Positions 43,058-49,862 of a DNA stretch of 62,122 nucleotides are shown here, in pieces; position 1 is the stretch's first letter; each line of letters begins with the position of its first letter. The notes under the pieces are model-generated. The model worked only from the letters and a program-made list of their open reading frames with translations. It searched no databases and was not told the DNA's origin. Both the position numbers and the translations under genes were made by a program. The DNA is taken from positions 1 to 62,122 of IMG/VR virus record IMGVR_UViG_3300031269_000015. One strand, written 5' to 3'. The DNA is from a virus.

Positions 43058-43137
43058 GCATCGGGCTATCAGCTCACTCGTGAGGGGAAGTAACTGTCTC
43101 TAAGAATCGGGACAAGTCGGCTCGACCTGATGCACCA
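43058..43137 (+). other. Compact folded element upstream of the split tRNA
   Basis: GCATCGG (43058-43064) pairs with CTGATGC (43127-43133), which is followed by ACCA. Inside are hairpins CTCAC/GTGAG, ACTGTC with GACAAGT, and GTCG/CGAC. The outline recalls a tRNA, but no proper T-arm or D-arm is present, so I do not call it a tRNA. It may be a domain of the surrounding RNA element. Confidence 0.35.
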
Positions 43138-43287
43138 TAGATCCCATAGGGGATAGACTGAGACTGAGACTGAACTATGCGGGTGGAAAAACTCTAAGGA
43201 GTAAACAAATTCCCGTGACTCATATTTGAGAGACTTATGCCCCTCAATGTGAGAAACAAAGTGACTGGAGACAAGAGGTTTCTTAAA
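43138..43287 (+). ncRNA. Possible 3' half of a permuted group I intron
   Basis: Non-coding. GCGGG (43179-43183) can pair with CCCGT (43212-43216) around an inner ACTC/GAGT helix (43191-43202) with A-rich joins, an arrangement like P4-P5. GAGAGACTTATG (43228-43239) resembles the conserved P7 R-element. TGAGGGG (43081-43087) and CCCCTCA further on could form a P3-like helix. A clean P7 partner was not found. This would directly precede the tRNA 3' half if the intron model is right. Tentative. Confidence 0.3.
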
Positions 43288-43375
43288 CAATGAAGTCGCT
43301 GGTTCGAATCCAGCCCCGCCATCCAACACCCTTTAGTTGGACTGCTGGCGGGTAGCTCAGTGGTAGAGCGCATTT
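43288..43375 (+). tRNA. Candidate circularly permuted tRNA (3' half first)
   Basis: 3' half, 43288-43325: anticodon-stem strand CAATG, variable AAGTC, T-arm GCTGG-TTCGAAT-CCAGC, acceptor CCCGCCA, discriminator T, CCA. Linker of 20 bases, 43326-43345. 5' half, 43346-43375: acceptor TGGCGGG, TA, D-arm GCTC-AGTGGTA-GAGC, G, CATT(T). The acceptor strands pair 7 of 7 and CATT pairs with AATG. All invariant positions are present except that the anticodon loop is split, so the anticodon is uncertain (the join gives a loop containing TTCTTAAA). No other partner for either half lies within the gap. Circularisation or end joining would be needed to make a mature tRNA. Confidence 0.55.
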
Positions 43376-43500
43376 GGTAAGATTGACGGAACCTCAGTGG
43401 TCAGAGAGTCATAGGTGCTGCTCTTTATTGAGCACTTGATTTTTAATCAAAGCAACAGGGGTCGATCCATAGGTAGTTGGGTCGGCCCCGACTTTTGTGA
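43376..43500 (+). ncRNA. Possible 5' half of a permuted group I intron
   Basis: Non-coding, directly after the tRNA 5' half. GGTGCTGCTC (43414-43423) can pair with GAGCGCATT (43366-43374) of the tRNA half with one bulge and terminal G-U pairs, like a P1 helix defining a 5' splice site after a U. Further hairpins: CTTGATTTTTAATCAAAG (about 43435-43452) and GGGGTCGA with TCGGCCCC (about 43459-43490). Tentative; depends on the permuted-intron model. Confidence 0.3.
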
Positions 43501-43510
43501 ATAACTAACC

Positions 43511-43539
43511 TTGTCATTTGCCAATCCCCGAGTTACTAT
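43511..43539 (+). promoter_or_regulatory. Promoter-like motif
   Basis: TTGTCA at 43511-43516, 17-base spacer, TACTAT at 43534-43539, followed by AGGAGGCTACC and ATG 43565. Confidence 0.65.
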
Positions 43540-43564
43540 AAATTATAGCAATTAGGAGGCTACC

Positions 43565-43801
43565 ATGCTACCAGAAATTTACGAACATGAACTACAGCAA
43601 GTTGTGAAAATTCTTAAAATCATTAATCCAGGACGATGTTCTGAAAGCTTCATTTTGAGCCGTATAAATATGGAATGGCCGTTTGATAACATCTCAACAG
43701 GTGGATTCGTGGCTTACGCAGAGAGCCCAGACAGAACAAACAAAGTGCGGATCGCGTTGACTCCATACTCTGTTAGTAAGTATCTGTTTCCGACAGGATA
43801 A
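43565..43801 (+). CDS. Unknown small protein
   Basis: 78 aa. Helical N-terminus (IYEHELQQVVKILKIINPGR), then strand-like segments. Has the shared promoter and GGCTACC leader. No family recognised. Confidence 0.65.
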   Translation: MLPEIYEHELQQVVKILKIINPGRCSESFILSRINMEWPFDNISTGGFVAYAESPDRTNKVRIALTPYSVSKYLFPTG

Positions 43802-43808
43802 ATAGAAC

Positions 43809-43837
43809 TGGTCATTGGGTAGTCCTAAGGTTATATT
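43809..43837 (+). promoter_or_regulatory. Promoter-like motif
   Basis: TGGTCA at 43809-43814, 17-base spacer, TATATT at 43832-43837; before the 43864 and 43987 genes. Confidence 0.6.
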
Positions 43838-43863
43838 AAGTAGTATAAACAAAGGATTACTCA

Positions 43864-43980
43864 ATGCACTTTCTAAACCTTTTGCGAGCGTGGGCCGCAG
43901 ATTCTTTTATCCAACTTGGATACACTATTGCTCCTAACCACTACTTAGAGGGTATGATAACTCCAACCGAGGAAGAGTAG
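43864..43980 (+). CDS. Very small protein (38 aa)
   Basis: ATG 43864 to TAG 43978 (FLNLLRAWAADSFIQLGYTI...). Ribosome site AAAGGA lies upstream and a promoter-like motif 27 bases before the start. The stop is followed at once by GGCTACC and the next start, so the two are likely coupled. Confidence 0.5.
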   Translation: MHFLNLLRAWAADSFIQLGYTIAPNHYLEGMITPTEEE

Positions 43981-43986
43981 GCTACC

Positions 43987-44718
43987 GTGAAAAATCAAGA
44001 CATGATCGCAAAAATTGCCGCGCTCAAGGCCAAAATCCCTGAGCGTGGCGCGACTGAAGACGAAGCCATAGCTGCGCTGACCATTGCCGAAAAGCTGATG
44101 GAGAAGCATGGTATCACCGAAGCTGATCTCAAGTCTGTAGAATTCTCACGTGATATGCGTGAAGGGTCTTTTACCCAGAAGCAGAAAATAATTCACCCTT
44201 CTCAGAAATACTGCGCTACGACCATCGGTCGTTTTTGCAATGTGAAACCTTGGACATCTTCCACAAACTCCAAGAAACATCTCAAAATGTTTGGTTTGAT
44301 AAATGATGTCGAGATGGCTGAGTTTCTTCTTGGGCTTATCCACGACAGCATGGATCGAGGCTGGAAAGAGTTCCTCGCTACAAACCCAAAGAGTAGCGCG
44401 AGCCGTCACACGCAATACTGGTCCTTCATGATCGGCTTTTCTGAGCGGGTTAACTATAAGATCAACGAAATTATTGAGAGCAGAACAGTGCAAACAGACA
44501 GCACCGGTAATGATCTCGTGGAAATCAAAATGGCACTTGTAGATCAAGGAATGGAATCCATGCTGCCAGACATTAAACTTCGCAAAAGTAGCTCTCGTAG
44601 CATGAAAGCGAACATGGATGCCTATGGTCAAGGTCAAGCCGCAGGTGATAAAGTCAATATTCAACGACCAATCTCACGTCAACAGTCAACTACGGCGAAA
44701 AGAATCACGAAGAAATGA
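43987..44718 (+). CDS. DUF2786-like protein
   Basis: 243 aa from GTG 43987. The N-terminal IAALKAKIPERGATEDEAIA and ALTIAEKLMEKHGITEADL are the DUF2786 signature, a helical domain found in phage and bacterial proteins, sometimes with metallopeptidase-like C-termini. Here the C-terminus (MKANMDAYGQGQAAGDKVNI) is the usual 'G-x-x-AG' tail. Function unknown. Confidence 0.75.
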   Translation: MKNQDMIAKIAALKAKIPERGATEDEAIAALTIAEKLMEKHGITEADLKSVEFSRDMREGSFTQKQKIIHPSQKYCATTIGRFCNVKPWTSSTNSKKHLKMFGLINDVEMAEFLLGLIHDSMDRGWKEFLATNPKSSASRHTQYWSFMIGFSERVNYKINEIIESRTVQTDSTGNDLVEIKMALVDQGMESMLPDIKLRKSSSRSMKANMDAYGQGQAAGDKVNIQRPISRQQSTTAKRITKK

Positions 44719-44739
44719 TCTGAGATCTGGAGTGTAAAC

Positions 44740-44796
44740 ATGACCCCTCTGCCCACCTACAACGGAATCCCGCCACTGACGGCGCACAAACCCTGA
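44740..44796 (+). CDS. Tiny possible reading frame (18 aa)
   Basis: ATG 44740 to TGA 44794 (MTPLPTYNGIPPLTAHKP). No convincing ribosome site. It begins a GC-richer accessory stretch. Weak. Confidence 0.2.
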   Translation: MTPLPTYNGIPPLTAHKP

Positions 44797-44814
44797 CAGA
44801 AAAGGAATGATGAT

Positions 44815-44943
44815 ATGAAAGAATTTACCGCAGCGGACGCCACCGCCGAAAGCATTGCAGACGCGATGGAAACACTAGACCAGATGCCAGAGGGTCGCGA
44901 AGCCGCGCTTGTGAAAACCAAGCTGCAAGAGGCGATGATGTAG
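44815..44943 (+). CDS. Acb2-like small protein cut by an amber codon
   Basis: 42 aa to TAG 44941 (site AAAGGAATGATG). DQMPEGREAALVKTKLQEAM matches the C-terminal helix pattern of Acb2/Tad1-domain proteins, nucleotide sponges that block CBASS or Thoeris signals; the short form is common in phages. Those proteins usually continue 'MW' plus a few residues. Here the Trp codon position is TAG, and the frame continues for 14 more codons (LNSVRPTRNETDG) to TGA 44983. So either a mutation or recoding has shortened it. The first start of the next gene overlaps. Confidence 0.5.
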   Translation: MKEFTAADATAESIADAMETLDQMPEGREAALVKTKLQEAMM

Positions 44944-44977
44944 CTGAATAGTGTGCGACCAACGCGCAACGAAACCG

Positions 44978-45124
44978 ATGGATGACCTAACGTGCATCAC
45001 GGCCCGCAGCATACTTGAGGCCCGTCTGGGCCTCGCATTGGGGCCGATTAGGACTATGCCGAAAGATATACGCCGCGCCATGTTTTTGCTGGCGCTGCAA
45101 CTCAACAGAAAAGAAACCATTTAA
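44978..45124 (+). CDS. Unknown small protein
   Basis: 48 aa from ATG 44978 (DLTCITARSILEARLGLAL; DIRRAMFLLALQLNRKET). Helical, GC-rich codons. Lies between the Acb2-like gene and 45136 with small gaps. Moderate support from codon pattern. Confidence 0.45.
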   Translation: MDDLTCITARSILEARLGLALGPIRTMPKDIRRAMFLLALQLNRKETI

Positions 45125-45135
45125 GGAACATAAAG

Positions 45136-45447
45136 ATGGACCAACGAAAACTAACAGAGCGATTGCGTGATTCATCGTGGGTAAAGCACTGGTTCGATCA
45201 GGCAGGCGTGCAAGCTGCAGAAAGAATAGAAGAACTTGAAGCGGCACTAAGTGAAGTAAAATCCGCCTTAGAGCACGAGCCTGAATACCACGATCAGGGT
45301 ATGGGCTGCGGCCTTGAGGATCGGAACATCACTGATCGGTACGAGGCTATGAGACACGGATGGGATCAAGCATTTGAACGCATATTCTCAGAAACAATAG
45401 GCGCAGCAAGTGACGTTATCGAAGCCGCTGCACCTTCAAACATTTAA
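45136..45447 (+). CDS. Unknown protein with coiled coil
   Basis: 103 aa. AAERIEELEAALSEVKSAL is a coiled coil of the type often seen in small phage proteins of this accessory kind. The C-terminus is helical (SETIGAASDVIEAAAPSN). Start after AAGGAACATAAAG. Confidence 0.65.
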   Translation: MDQRKLTERLRDSSWVKHWFDQAGVQAAERIEELEAALSEVKSALEHEPEYHDQGMGCGLEDRNITDRYEAMRHGWDQAFERIFSETIGAASDVIEAAAPSNI

Positions 45448-45458
45448 AGGACCAGATT

Positions 45459-45767
45459 ATGCCAACCAGCTTTAGCGTTGTCCACAGAAACTACGGGCAT
45501 TGGGATATTACAAGCCATGAGGTTGGACGCTTGTTTCGCCTGCGTGGTGGACCGGGACAATGGGATGTGATTGATGAGCGTAAGGGCAAGGGGCAGAACT
45601 CGACCATGCCACCACCGTTCAAAGATCAATCCGCAGCAATGTCATTTATCTGCGCGGAACTCATGCATGAATTGCTGACCGTTGAGGGGCAAAAGCCTTA
45701 CGAAATGGAAAGCTGGAATATCAACTTCACCGCCGCCCAAGACCCTATGGGTCCAGTGGATCACTAA
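45459..45767 (+). CDS. Unknown small protein
   Basis: 102 aa, ATG 45459 after AAAGGACCAG. Beta-rich first half (HWDITSHEVGRLFRLRGGPG), helical second half. GC-rich coding like its neighbour, so the 44.7-45.8 kb stretch was probably acquired together. Confidence 0.62.
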   Translation: MPTSFSVVHRNYGHWDITSHEVGRLFRLRGGPGQWDVIDERKGKGQNSTMPPPFKDQSAAMSFICAELMHELLTVEGQKPYEMESWNINFTAAQDPMGPVDH

Positions 45768-45805
45768 ACGACCAATCTCACTTCAACAACTAAGAGGATT
45801 ACATA

Positions 45806-46120
45806 ATGTCACGCATCGCAAAGAAAATAGCGCGTCGTTTTCGTAGGAAAGGAACTCGTCACGAGTCTGATAGTTATAAAATGAACAAGGCTCAGCTTTT
45901 GATCAACAACAACTGGAACATTTCGAACAAATCTCCAGAGCCGGAACGAAACGGACTGTACCGAGCAATCGACCGTTTGACTGCAAAACGCAAGGCGAAC
46001 GCCAAGATCGAATATCCAGAGATTGAGCCTACTCGTCAAGTCTTCCGTCACATGGCTCGCCGCAACGTCAAAATTCATCGTCAGCTCGAGACCGTGAAAT
46101 TTACACGTAAGAACGGATAA
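45806..46120 (+). CDS. Unknown basic protein
   Basis: 104 aa with many Lys/Arg (SRIAKKIARRFRRKGTRHES; RHMARRNVKIHRQLETVKF). Likely nucleic-acid associated. Site GAGGATTAC before ATG 45806. Confidence 0.62.
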   Translation: MSRIAKKIARRFRRKGTRHESDSYKMNKAQLLINNNWNISNKSPEPERNGLYRAIDRLTAKRKANAKIEYPEIEPTRQVFRHMARRNVKIHRQLETVKFTRKNG

Positions 46121-46127
46121 GTAGAAT

Positions 46128-46157
46128 TTGTCATAGGTAGCCTCCATGGTGCATACT
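46128..46157 (+). promoter_or_regulatory. Promoter-like motif
   Basis: TTGTCA at 46128-46133, 18-base spacer, CATACT at 46152-46157, then AAGGAGGCTACC and ATG 46183. Confidence 0.55.
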
Positions 46158-46182
46158 AATTACAGCTAAGGAGGCTACCAAA

Positions 46183-46443
46183 ATGATTTGTCTGAAAACC
46201 GGAGCACATGTCCACCTTATATGTCATGACGAATGGCTTTATGGTGATGTGTTTAAGACTAACGGCGGAGATCTTGTTATGAGAGTTTGTGCTCGAGAGT
46301 TCACACCTATCATACCCATTAAGCATTTCAGCATAATGAACTTTAACGTATGGTTCGACGAAATTAAGACTTCAGGTGAAGTTAACTCTACATTGTTCGC
46401 TGAGGGTTTCATAGAACACAGCTATGAGGGAATTCTGATATGA
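46183..46443 (+). CDS. Unknown small protein
   Basis: 86 aa; shared promoter and GGCTACC leader. Beta-rich start (GAHVHLICHDEWLYGDVF). First of a chain of overlapping genes up to 48316. Confidence 0.63.
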   Translation: MICLKTGAHVHLICHDEWLYGDVFKTNGGDLVMRVCAREFTPIIPIKHFSIMNFNVWFDEIKTSGEVNSTLFAEGFIEHSYEGILI

Positions 46444-46613
46444 CCCCTAAGCAACGAGAACAGCTTCACAACAGAGTCAGAGTAAATCCTAACAAAAAGA
46501 AAGCTAAAGACCCGACAGTTATGCTTTGGATCTTGTTTGGCTTCTGCTTGTTGTTTTTCTGGCCCGCTGCTATCGTAGTTGCGATAGTGATAATTGTAAA
46601 TAAAGGAAAATAA
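46440..46613 (+). CDS. Small membrane protein (57 aa)
   Basis: ATGA overlap with the previous gene. Basic N-terminus (KQREQLHNRVRVNPNKKKAK) then a long hydrophobic C-terminal segment (MLWILFGFCLLFFWPAAIVV) that would span the inner membrane. Role unknown. Confidence 0.6.
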   Translation: MTPKQREQLHNRVRVNPNKKKAKDPTVMLWILFGFCLLFFWPAAIVVAIVIIVNKGK

Positions 46614-46832
46614 ATGAAAGAGTTCGAAATGACTCAAGAGCAGCTAGACAGACTGCTTGATCACATTAAACCTGCACCGATGATCATGCTGCAATGTGGC
46701 TCACCACCTAGCCAACAAGAGATGGCGAACTATGCGTGGCAAGAGCTTGGTAAAGAAATGGGTTTTAGCGCATTTTCTGTTCGACCTTCTAACAAAGGTG
46801 ATCGGTTTTTCACAGCGGAGCCTATTTCATGA
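46614..46832 (+). CDS. Unknown small protein
   Basis: 72 aa directly after the membrane protein stop. Helical (TQEQLDRLLDHIKPAPMIML; SQQEMANYAWQELGKEM). Overlaps the next start by ATGA. No known family. Confidence 0.6.
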   Translation: MKEFEMTQEQLDRLLDHIKPAPMIMLQCGSPPSQQEMANYAWQELGKEMGFSAFSVRPSNKGDRFFTAEPIS

Positions 46833-47845
46833 TTGTTTTTCAAAACGAAGGACTTATGCCGTTAGAAGCGGCGACCACTTTTGGTATCAATGTAAAACTC
46901 GGCGAGAACCCGATTGGTTTCTTTGGTACAGGTCTCAAATATGCGATCGCAGTGACACTTCGCTTGGGCGGCACTTTTCGCCTCTTTTTGGGTAAGGTTG
47001 AATATGAATTCTATGTCAAAGCGGAAGACTTCCGCGGCAAAGAATTCGGGATGATCCGTATGCGAAATCGGAACTCACCGCTAAAACGCTGGTCGTATGA
47101 GAAGCTGGCTTTCACGACAGAGCTCGGCAAGCATTGGGAGCCATGGATGGCTGTCCGCGAGTTGGAAAGCAACACACGTGATGAAGGTGGCTGGTCAAGT
47201 CAATTAGAAGATAGGGTTCTAATAGGATCAGAGAATACTACTAAGATCATCATCGAGTGCGAAGAAATGGAGACAGCTTACAACGAGCAGGTCATATTTA
47301 TGCCTACTGACATGGACTTGATCTACGAAGATGGGTACGTTCAAATCTTCAATCAACCCGCAAATCACATTTTCTTCCGTGGGCTTCGGGTCACTGATTG
47401 TAAACCGACGATGTTTACATACAATTTAACTGGAGGTGTGACACTTACAGAGGATAGGACTTCTAAGTTCTCTTACTCAGACCAAATCTATATCATGAAA
47501 GCTCTGCAGTCTATTACCGACCCTGATAAACTAGATATTATCATGGATTCTGAAGATGAATCCATCTATGAAGCTGATCTTCCTTGGGATGTTGACTACG
47601 GTAGTCAAGGTTCAACTTATGTGGCTCGTGTCTCTTACAGATTCCATTCTGGTGCTCATCTACCAAAAAGAATAAAATCGTTTTACGAAAGTCGTGTTGA
47701 AGAGGATGCCCAAGAGAAGTTTGTAGACGTGAAATTAACTGAGTCTATGATCGAGAGGCTTACGAAAGTACTGAAAGAAGCTGATACAGAGGATATTGAT
47801 AAAAGTATTTTCTTACAGCTTCCTGATGTAGAAATATTGTTTTGA
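46829..47845 (+). CDS. GHKL-like ATPase with motifs in swapped order
   Basis: 338 aa. PIGFFGTGLKYAIAVTLRLG (residues about 28-47) looks like the glycine-rich lid motif of GHKL ATPases, while AVRELESNTRDEGGW (about 109-123) looks like the N-box (E-L-x-x-N-x-x-D). In GHKL proteins the N-box comes first, so the order is reversed here. The rest is mixed alpha-beta (KIIIECEEMETAYNEQVIFM). No HisK or MutL transducer domain. It could be a permuted nucleotide-binding fold with an unknown role. Confidence 0.55.
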   Translation: MIVFQNEGLMPLEAATTFGINVKLGENPIGFFGTGLKYAIAVTLRLGGTFRLFLGKVEYEFYVKAEDFRGKEFGMIRMRNRNSPLKRWSYEKLAFTTELGKHWEPWMAVRELESNTRDEGGWSSQLEDRVLIGSENTTKIIIECEEMETAYNEQVIFMPTDMDLIYEDGYVQIFNQPANHIFFRGLRVTDCKPTMFTYNLTGGVTLTEDRTSKFSYSDQIYIMKALQSITDPDKLDIIMDSEDESIYEADLPWDVDYGSQGSTYVARVSYRFHSGAHLPKRIKSFYESRVEEDAQEKFVDVKLTESMIERLTKVLKEADTEDIDKSIFLQLPDVEILF

Positions 47846-48114
47846 TGGAATGGTTCGTATTTTACGGTCCGTTGGTGATCGTCGGTATTCTGGTTTTCCT
47901 GCCTATTAAACTGGATCCCGCCTTTTGGGCTGCTAGTAAACGTGATGATCCTTTTATCAAACAAGCCAAAATAGATCAACAGAACGCTGATTATCCAGGA
48001 TGCAGACAAGGTTTCATGGAATGTAGATCCACGAGTTGTGGATGCGATGAAGAGAAACCACACTGTGACTTCATAACAGAAAGAGCAAAGAGGTTAAGAA
48101 ATGACAATTCGTGA
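47845..48114 (+). CDS. Small membrane protein with Cys-rich tail
   Basis: 89 aa. N-terminal membrane helix (FVFYGPLVIVGILVFLPI), then CRQGFMECRSTSCGCDEEK, a possible metal site. ATG 47845 overlaps the preceding stop (TGATG). Confidence 0.6.
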   Translation: MEWFVFYGPLVIVGILVFLPIKLDPAFWAASKRDDPFIKQAKIDQQNADYPGCRQGFMECRSTSCGCDEEKPHCDFITERAKRLRNDNS

Positions 48115-48316
48115 TCCAAGTTCACAATACTTGCCGAAGTTCGGCTACTGGTGGCACGTGAAAACCAAAGAACGATACGAGATCTTAGCGTTCGCTATTG
48201 AAGAACACTCTATGATCCCTGTCGTTGTTTACAAAAACGAAGGACCTATGTCTACTACAATATGGACCCGCCCATGTAGTGAGTTCTTCGAGATAGCCCG
48301 CTTTACGCAGGAGTAA
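48101..48316 (+). CDS. Unknown small protein
   Basis: 71 aa, overlapping the previous gene by 14 bases (site AAGAGGTTAAG). Aromatic, strand-rich (FGYWWHVKTKERYEILAF). No family recognised. Confidence 0.6.
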   Translation: MTIRDPSSQYLPKFGYWWHVKTKERYEILAFAIEEHSMIPVVVYKNEGPMSTTIWTRPCSEFFEIARFTQE

Positions 48317-48319
48317 TAC

Positions 48320-48349
48320 TTGTCATTTGCTGTGTCCTTGGGTTACACT
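48320..48349 (+). promoter_or_regulatory. Promoter-like motif
   Basis: TTGTCA at 48320-48325, 18-base spacer, TACACT at 48344-48349, then TTAGGAGGCTACC and ATG 48377. Confidence 0.58.
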
Positions 48350-48376
48350 AGGGGCACAGTAAATTAGGAGGCTACC

Positions 48377-48715
48377 ATGACTAAATTTCACGCAGTGCTT
48401 ACCGACGAATGCGGAAGCGAATTCGGTGCAACCGTTACAGCAGAAAGCCGTGATAGTGCGTATGAAATGCTGCAAGAAGATTACCCAGAAAGCAGAGTAA
48501 TTCAGCTGGAAAGCCCCGAAGAATTCAAGCATTTCGAAATCGCTCAACTGAGAGGACAATGCAGGATCGCGAGCGCAGGTATGACTATTAGAGGTACGAC
48601 CAAGCGAGCTCTCGCTGATGCTGCTGGAGAAATCACTGGTAAGAAATACAAAACCAAAGAACTGCACCAAGCCGCTGAAGATATTACTACTTATTTGAAG
48701 GAGAATTACCGTTGA
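48377..48715 (+). CDS. Unknown small protein
   Basis: 112 aa with the shared leader. ESRDSAYEMLQEDYPESRVI looks like a small alpha-beta domain; the second half is helical and basic (TTKRALADAAGEITGKKYK). No known function. Confidence 0.65.
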   Translation: MTKFHAVLTDECGSEFGATVTAESRDSAYEMLQEDYPESRVIQLESPEEFKHFEIAQLRGQCRIASAGMTIRGTTKRALADAAGEITGKKYKTKELHQAAEDITTYLKENYR

Positions 48716-48999
48716 ATATCACGTTTGAGTTAAAAGAGTTCTGGATTACAGAGCAGATCAAATCAGTTATCTGTGAAGTAGACTTGGTGATGACTGAACG
48801 GTCATCACCTGACATAATGCCTTCGTTGAACGATCCAGGTGAACCTGGACATCCAGCGGTGTTTGAAATTCACGAAGTGCGTCTTATTGATGTTCCTTAC
48901 ACTCTCACACTTTCAGAAACAGAATTTGCCACTTTCTTTGAGAATGGTCAAGACGTGATGAACAGCGCCTACGAATGGGCTTCAGAGCAAAATCTATAG
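48712..48999 (+). CDS. Unknown small protein
   Basis: 95 aa from TTG 48712, preceded by AAGGAG and overlapping the previous stop. Strand-rich with acidic patches (SEQ-like end YEWASEQNL). No family recognised. Confidence 0.58.
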   Translation: MNITFELKEFWITEQIKSVICEVDLVMTERSSPDIMPSLNDPGEPGHPAVFEIHEVRLIDVPYTLTLSETEFATFFENGQDVMNSAYEWASEQNL

Positions 49000-49008
49000 A
49001 AAATGAAG

Positions 49009-49037
49009 TTGTCACCCTACTGTCTTAGGTGATAGCT
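49009..49037 (+). promoter_or_regulatory. Promoter-like motif
   Basis: TTGTCA at 49009-49014, 17-base spacer, ATAGCT at 49032-49037. ATG 49045 would be within a few bases of the transcript start, so the message may be leaderless. Confidence 0.45.
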
Positions 49038-49044
49038 GTAAATC

Positions 49045-49338
49045 ATGGTGAACAATGTGCATATATCAGCTGGACTACGTGTAGGGTTCTGGGTTCAATA
49101 TCCCACAGAGTTCAGGAAACCGTTTACTTGTGTGGGTCATTACAATGGACCTCCCTTGGGTGATCAACTTCCTGGATGGAAAGGCCAGCAAGAGCTCATG
49201 GAAGGAACTCTTAAGTTTAGAGTAGGAGTTCTTTTCCGCCCTGACTTGGGTAAATACAATCGTCTCGAAACAATTATCATTTTAGAAAATCACATCGAAG
49301 AGATGTTTGAGTACGAAGACTGGGAAGCTACAGGATAA
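49045..49338 (+). CDS. Unknown small protein
   Basis: 97 aa. Reads like a small beta-barrel (ISAGLRVGFWVQYPTEFRKP; FRVGVLFRPDLGKYNRLETI). No ribosome site is evident, in line with a leaderless transcript from the motif upstream. Confidence 0.58.
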   Translation: MVNNVHISAGLRVGFWVQYPTEFRKPFTCVGHYNGPPLGDQLPGWKGQQELMEGTLKFRVGVLFRPDLGKYNRLETIIILENHIEEMFEYEDWEATG

Positions 49339-49345
49339 ATAAAGT

Positions 49346-49374
49346 TAGTCGTAACTGTGTCTAAGTTGTATGCT
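49346..49374 (+). promoter_or_regulatory. Promoter-like motif
   Basis: TAGTCG at 49346-49351, 17-base spacer, TATGCT at 49369-49374; the GGCTACC leader precedes ATG 49405. Confidence 0.5.
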
Positions 49375-49404
49375 AATCTTAGTTAAACAAAAAAGGCTAC
49401 CATT

Positions 49405-49803
49405 ATGACTGCTCCCTTTACTCCATTTTTCACACCTCGGCAAATGTTAGAAATAGGCGTCTTCGATGGCGGATATTTTAACGAAAGCCCAGAAGACACG
49501 ATAGGTGTCGTTGCTGCCCCTGAGAATTTTTACGCTCCTAAAGTAGGATCTTCCCGTGCTGAATGGCAATCACGTGGTTGGATTGATGAACGTGATCCTC
49601 TTGGTTGGTTTCAATGGTACATGAGGTATTCTAAAGGTAGAAGAGTTGAATCTTACGATCACTGGCAAATAGGACGATGGTCTTCGTTCGGAGCTCGTCA
49701 CGGCGCTCAGGTGCTGAAAAACGGCAACGGTGATATGACTAAAAGATTACGTCAGCGCCAAGGTCTTCTTCATTGGTCACATAATCCTGAACCCGACAAA
49801 TAA
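49405..49803 (+). CDS. Conserved small protein of unknown function
   Basis: 132 aa. MLEIGVFDGGYFNESPED, then DPLGWFQWYMRYSKGRRVES and the C-terminal RQRQGLLHWSHNPEPDK form a pattern I recall from small uncharacterised proteins in bacteria and phages. Many Trp and Arg residues. Function unknown. Confidence 0.65.
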   Translation: MTAPFTPFFTPRQMLEIGVFDGGYFNESPEDTIGVVAAPENFYAPKVGSSRAEWQSRGWIDERDPLGWFQWYMRYSKGRRVESYDHWQIGRWSSFGARHGAQVLKNGNGDMTKRLRQRQGLLHWSHNPEPDK

Positions 49804-49806
49804 AGT

Positions 49807-49835
49807 TGGTCATAGCTGTGTCTTTAAAGCATAGT
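49807..49835 (+). promoter_or_regulatory. Promoter-like motif
   Basis: TGGTCA at 49807-49812, 17-base spacer, CATAGT at 49830-49835; AAGGAGACTAC precedes ATG 49863. Confidence 0.5.
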
Positions 49836-49862
49836 GGTTACAGGTTAAACAAGGAGACTACA

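Noticed and set aside
43058-43137. A second tRNA ending in ACCA
   Set aside because: The outer 7 pairs and ACCA fit, but the inner arms do not form D- and T-arms with the required bases.
43433-43455. Separate tRNA-Lys from the GCACTTGATTTTTAATCAAAG segment
   Set aside because: It looks like a Lys anticodon arm, but no matching T-arm or acceptor pair surrounds it. It is more simply an AT-rich hairpin.
43288-43500. Permuted two-piece tmRNA (as in Alphaproteobacteria)
   Set aside because: Gene order is similar, but the 5' half has a full canonical tRNA D-arm and no tag-coding region or tmRNA pseudoknots are visible.
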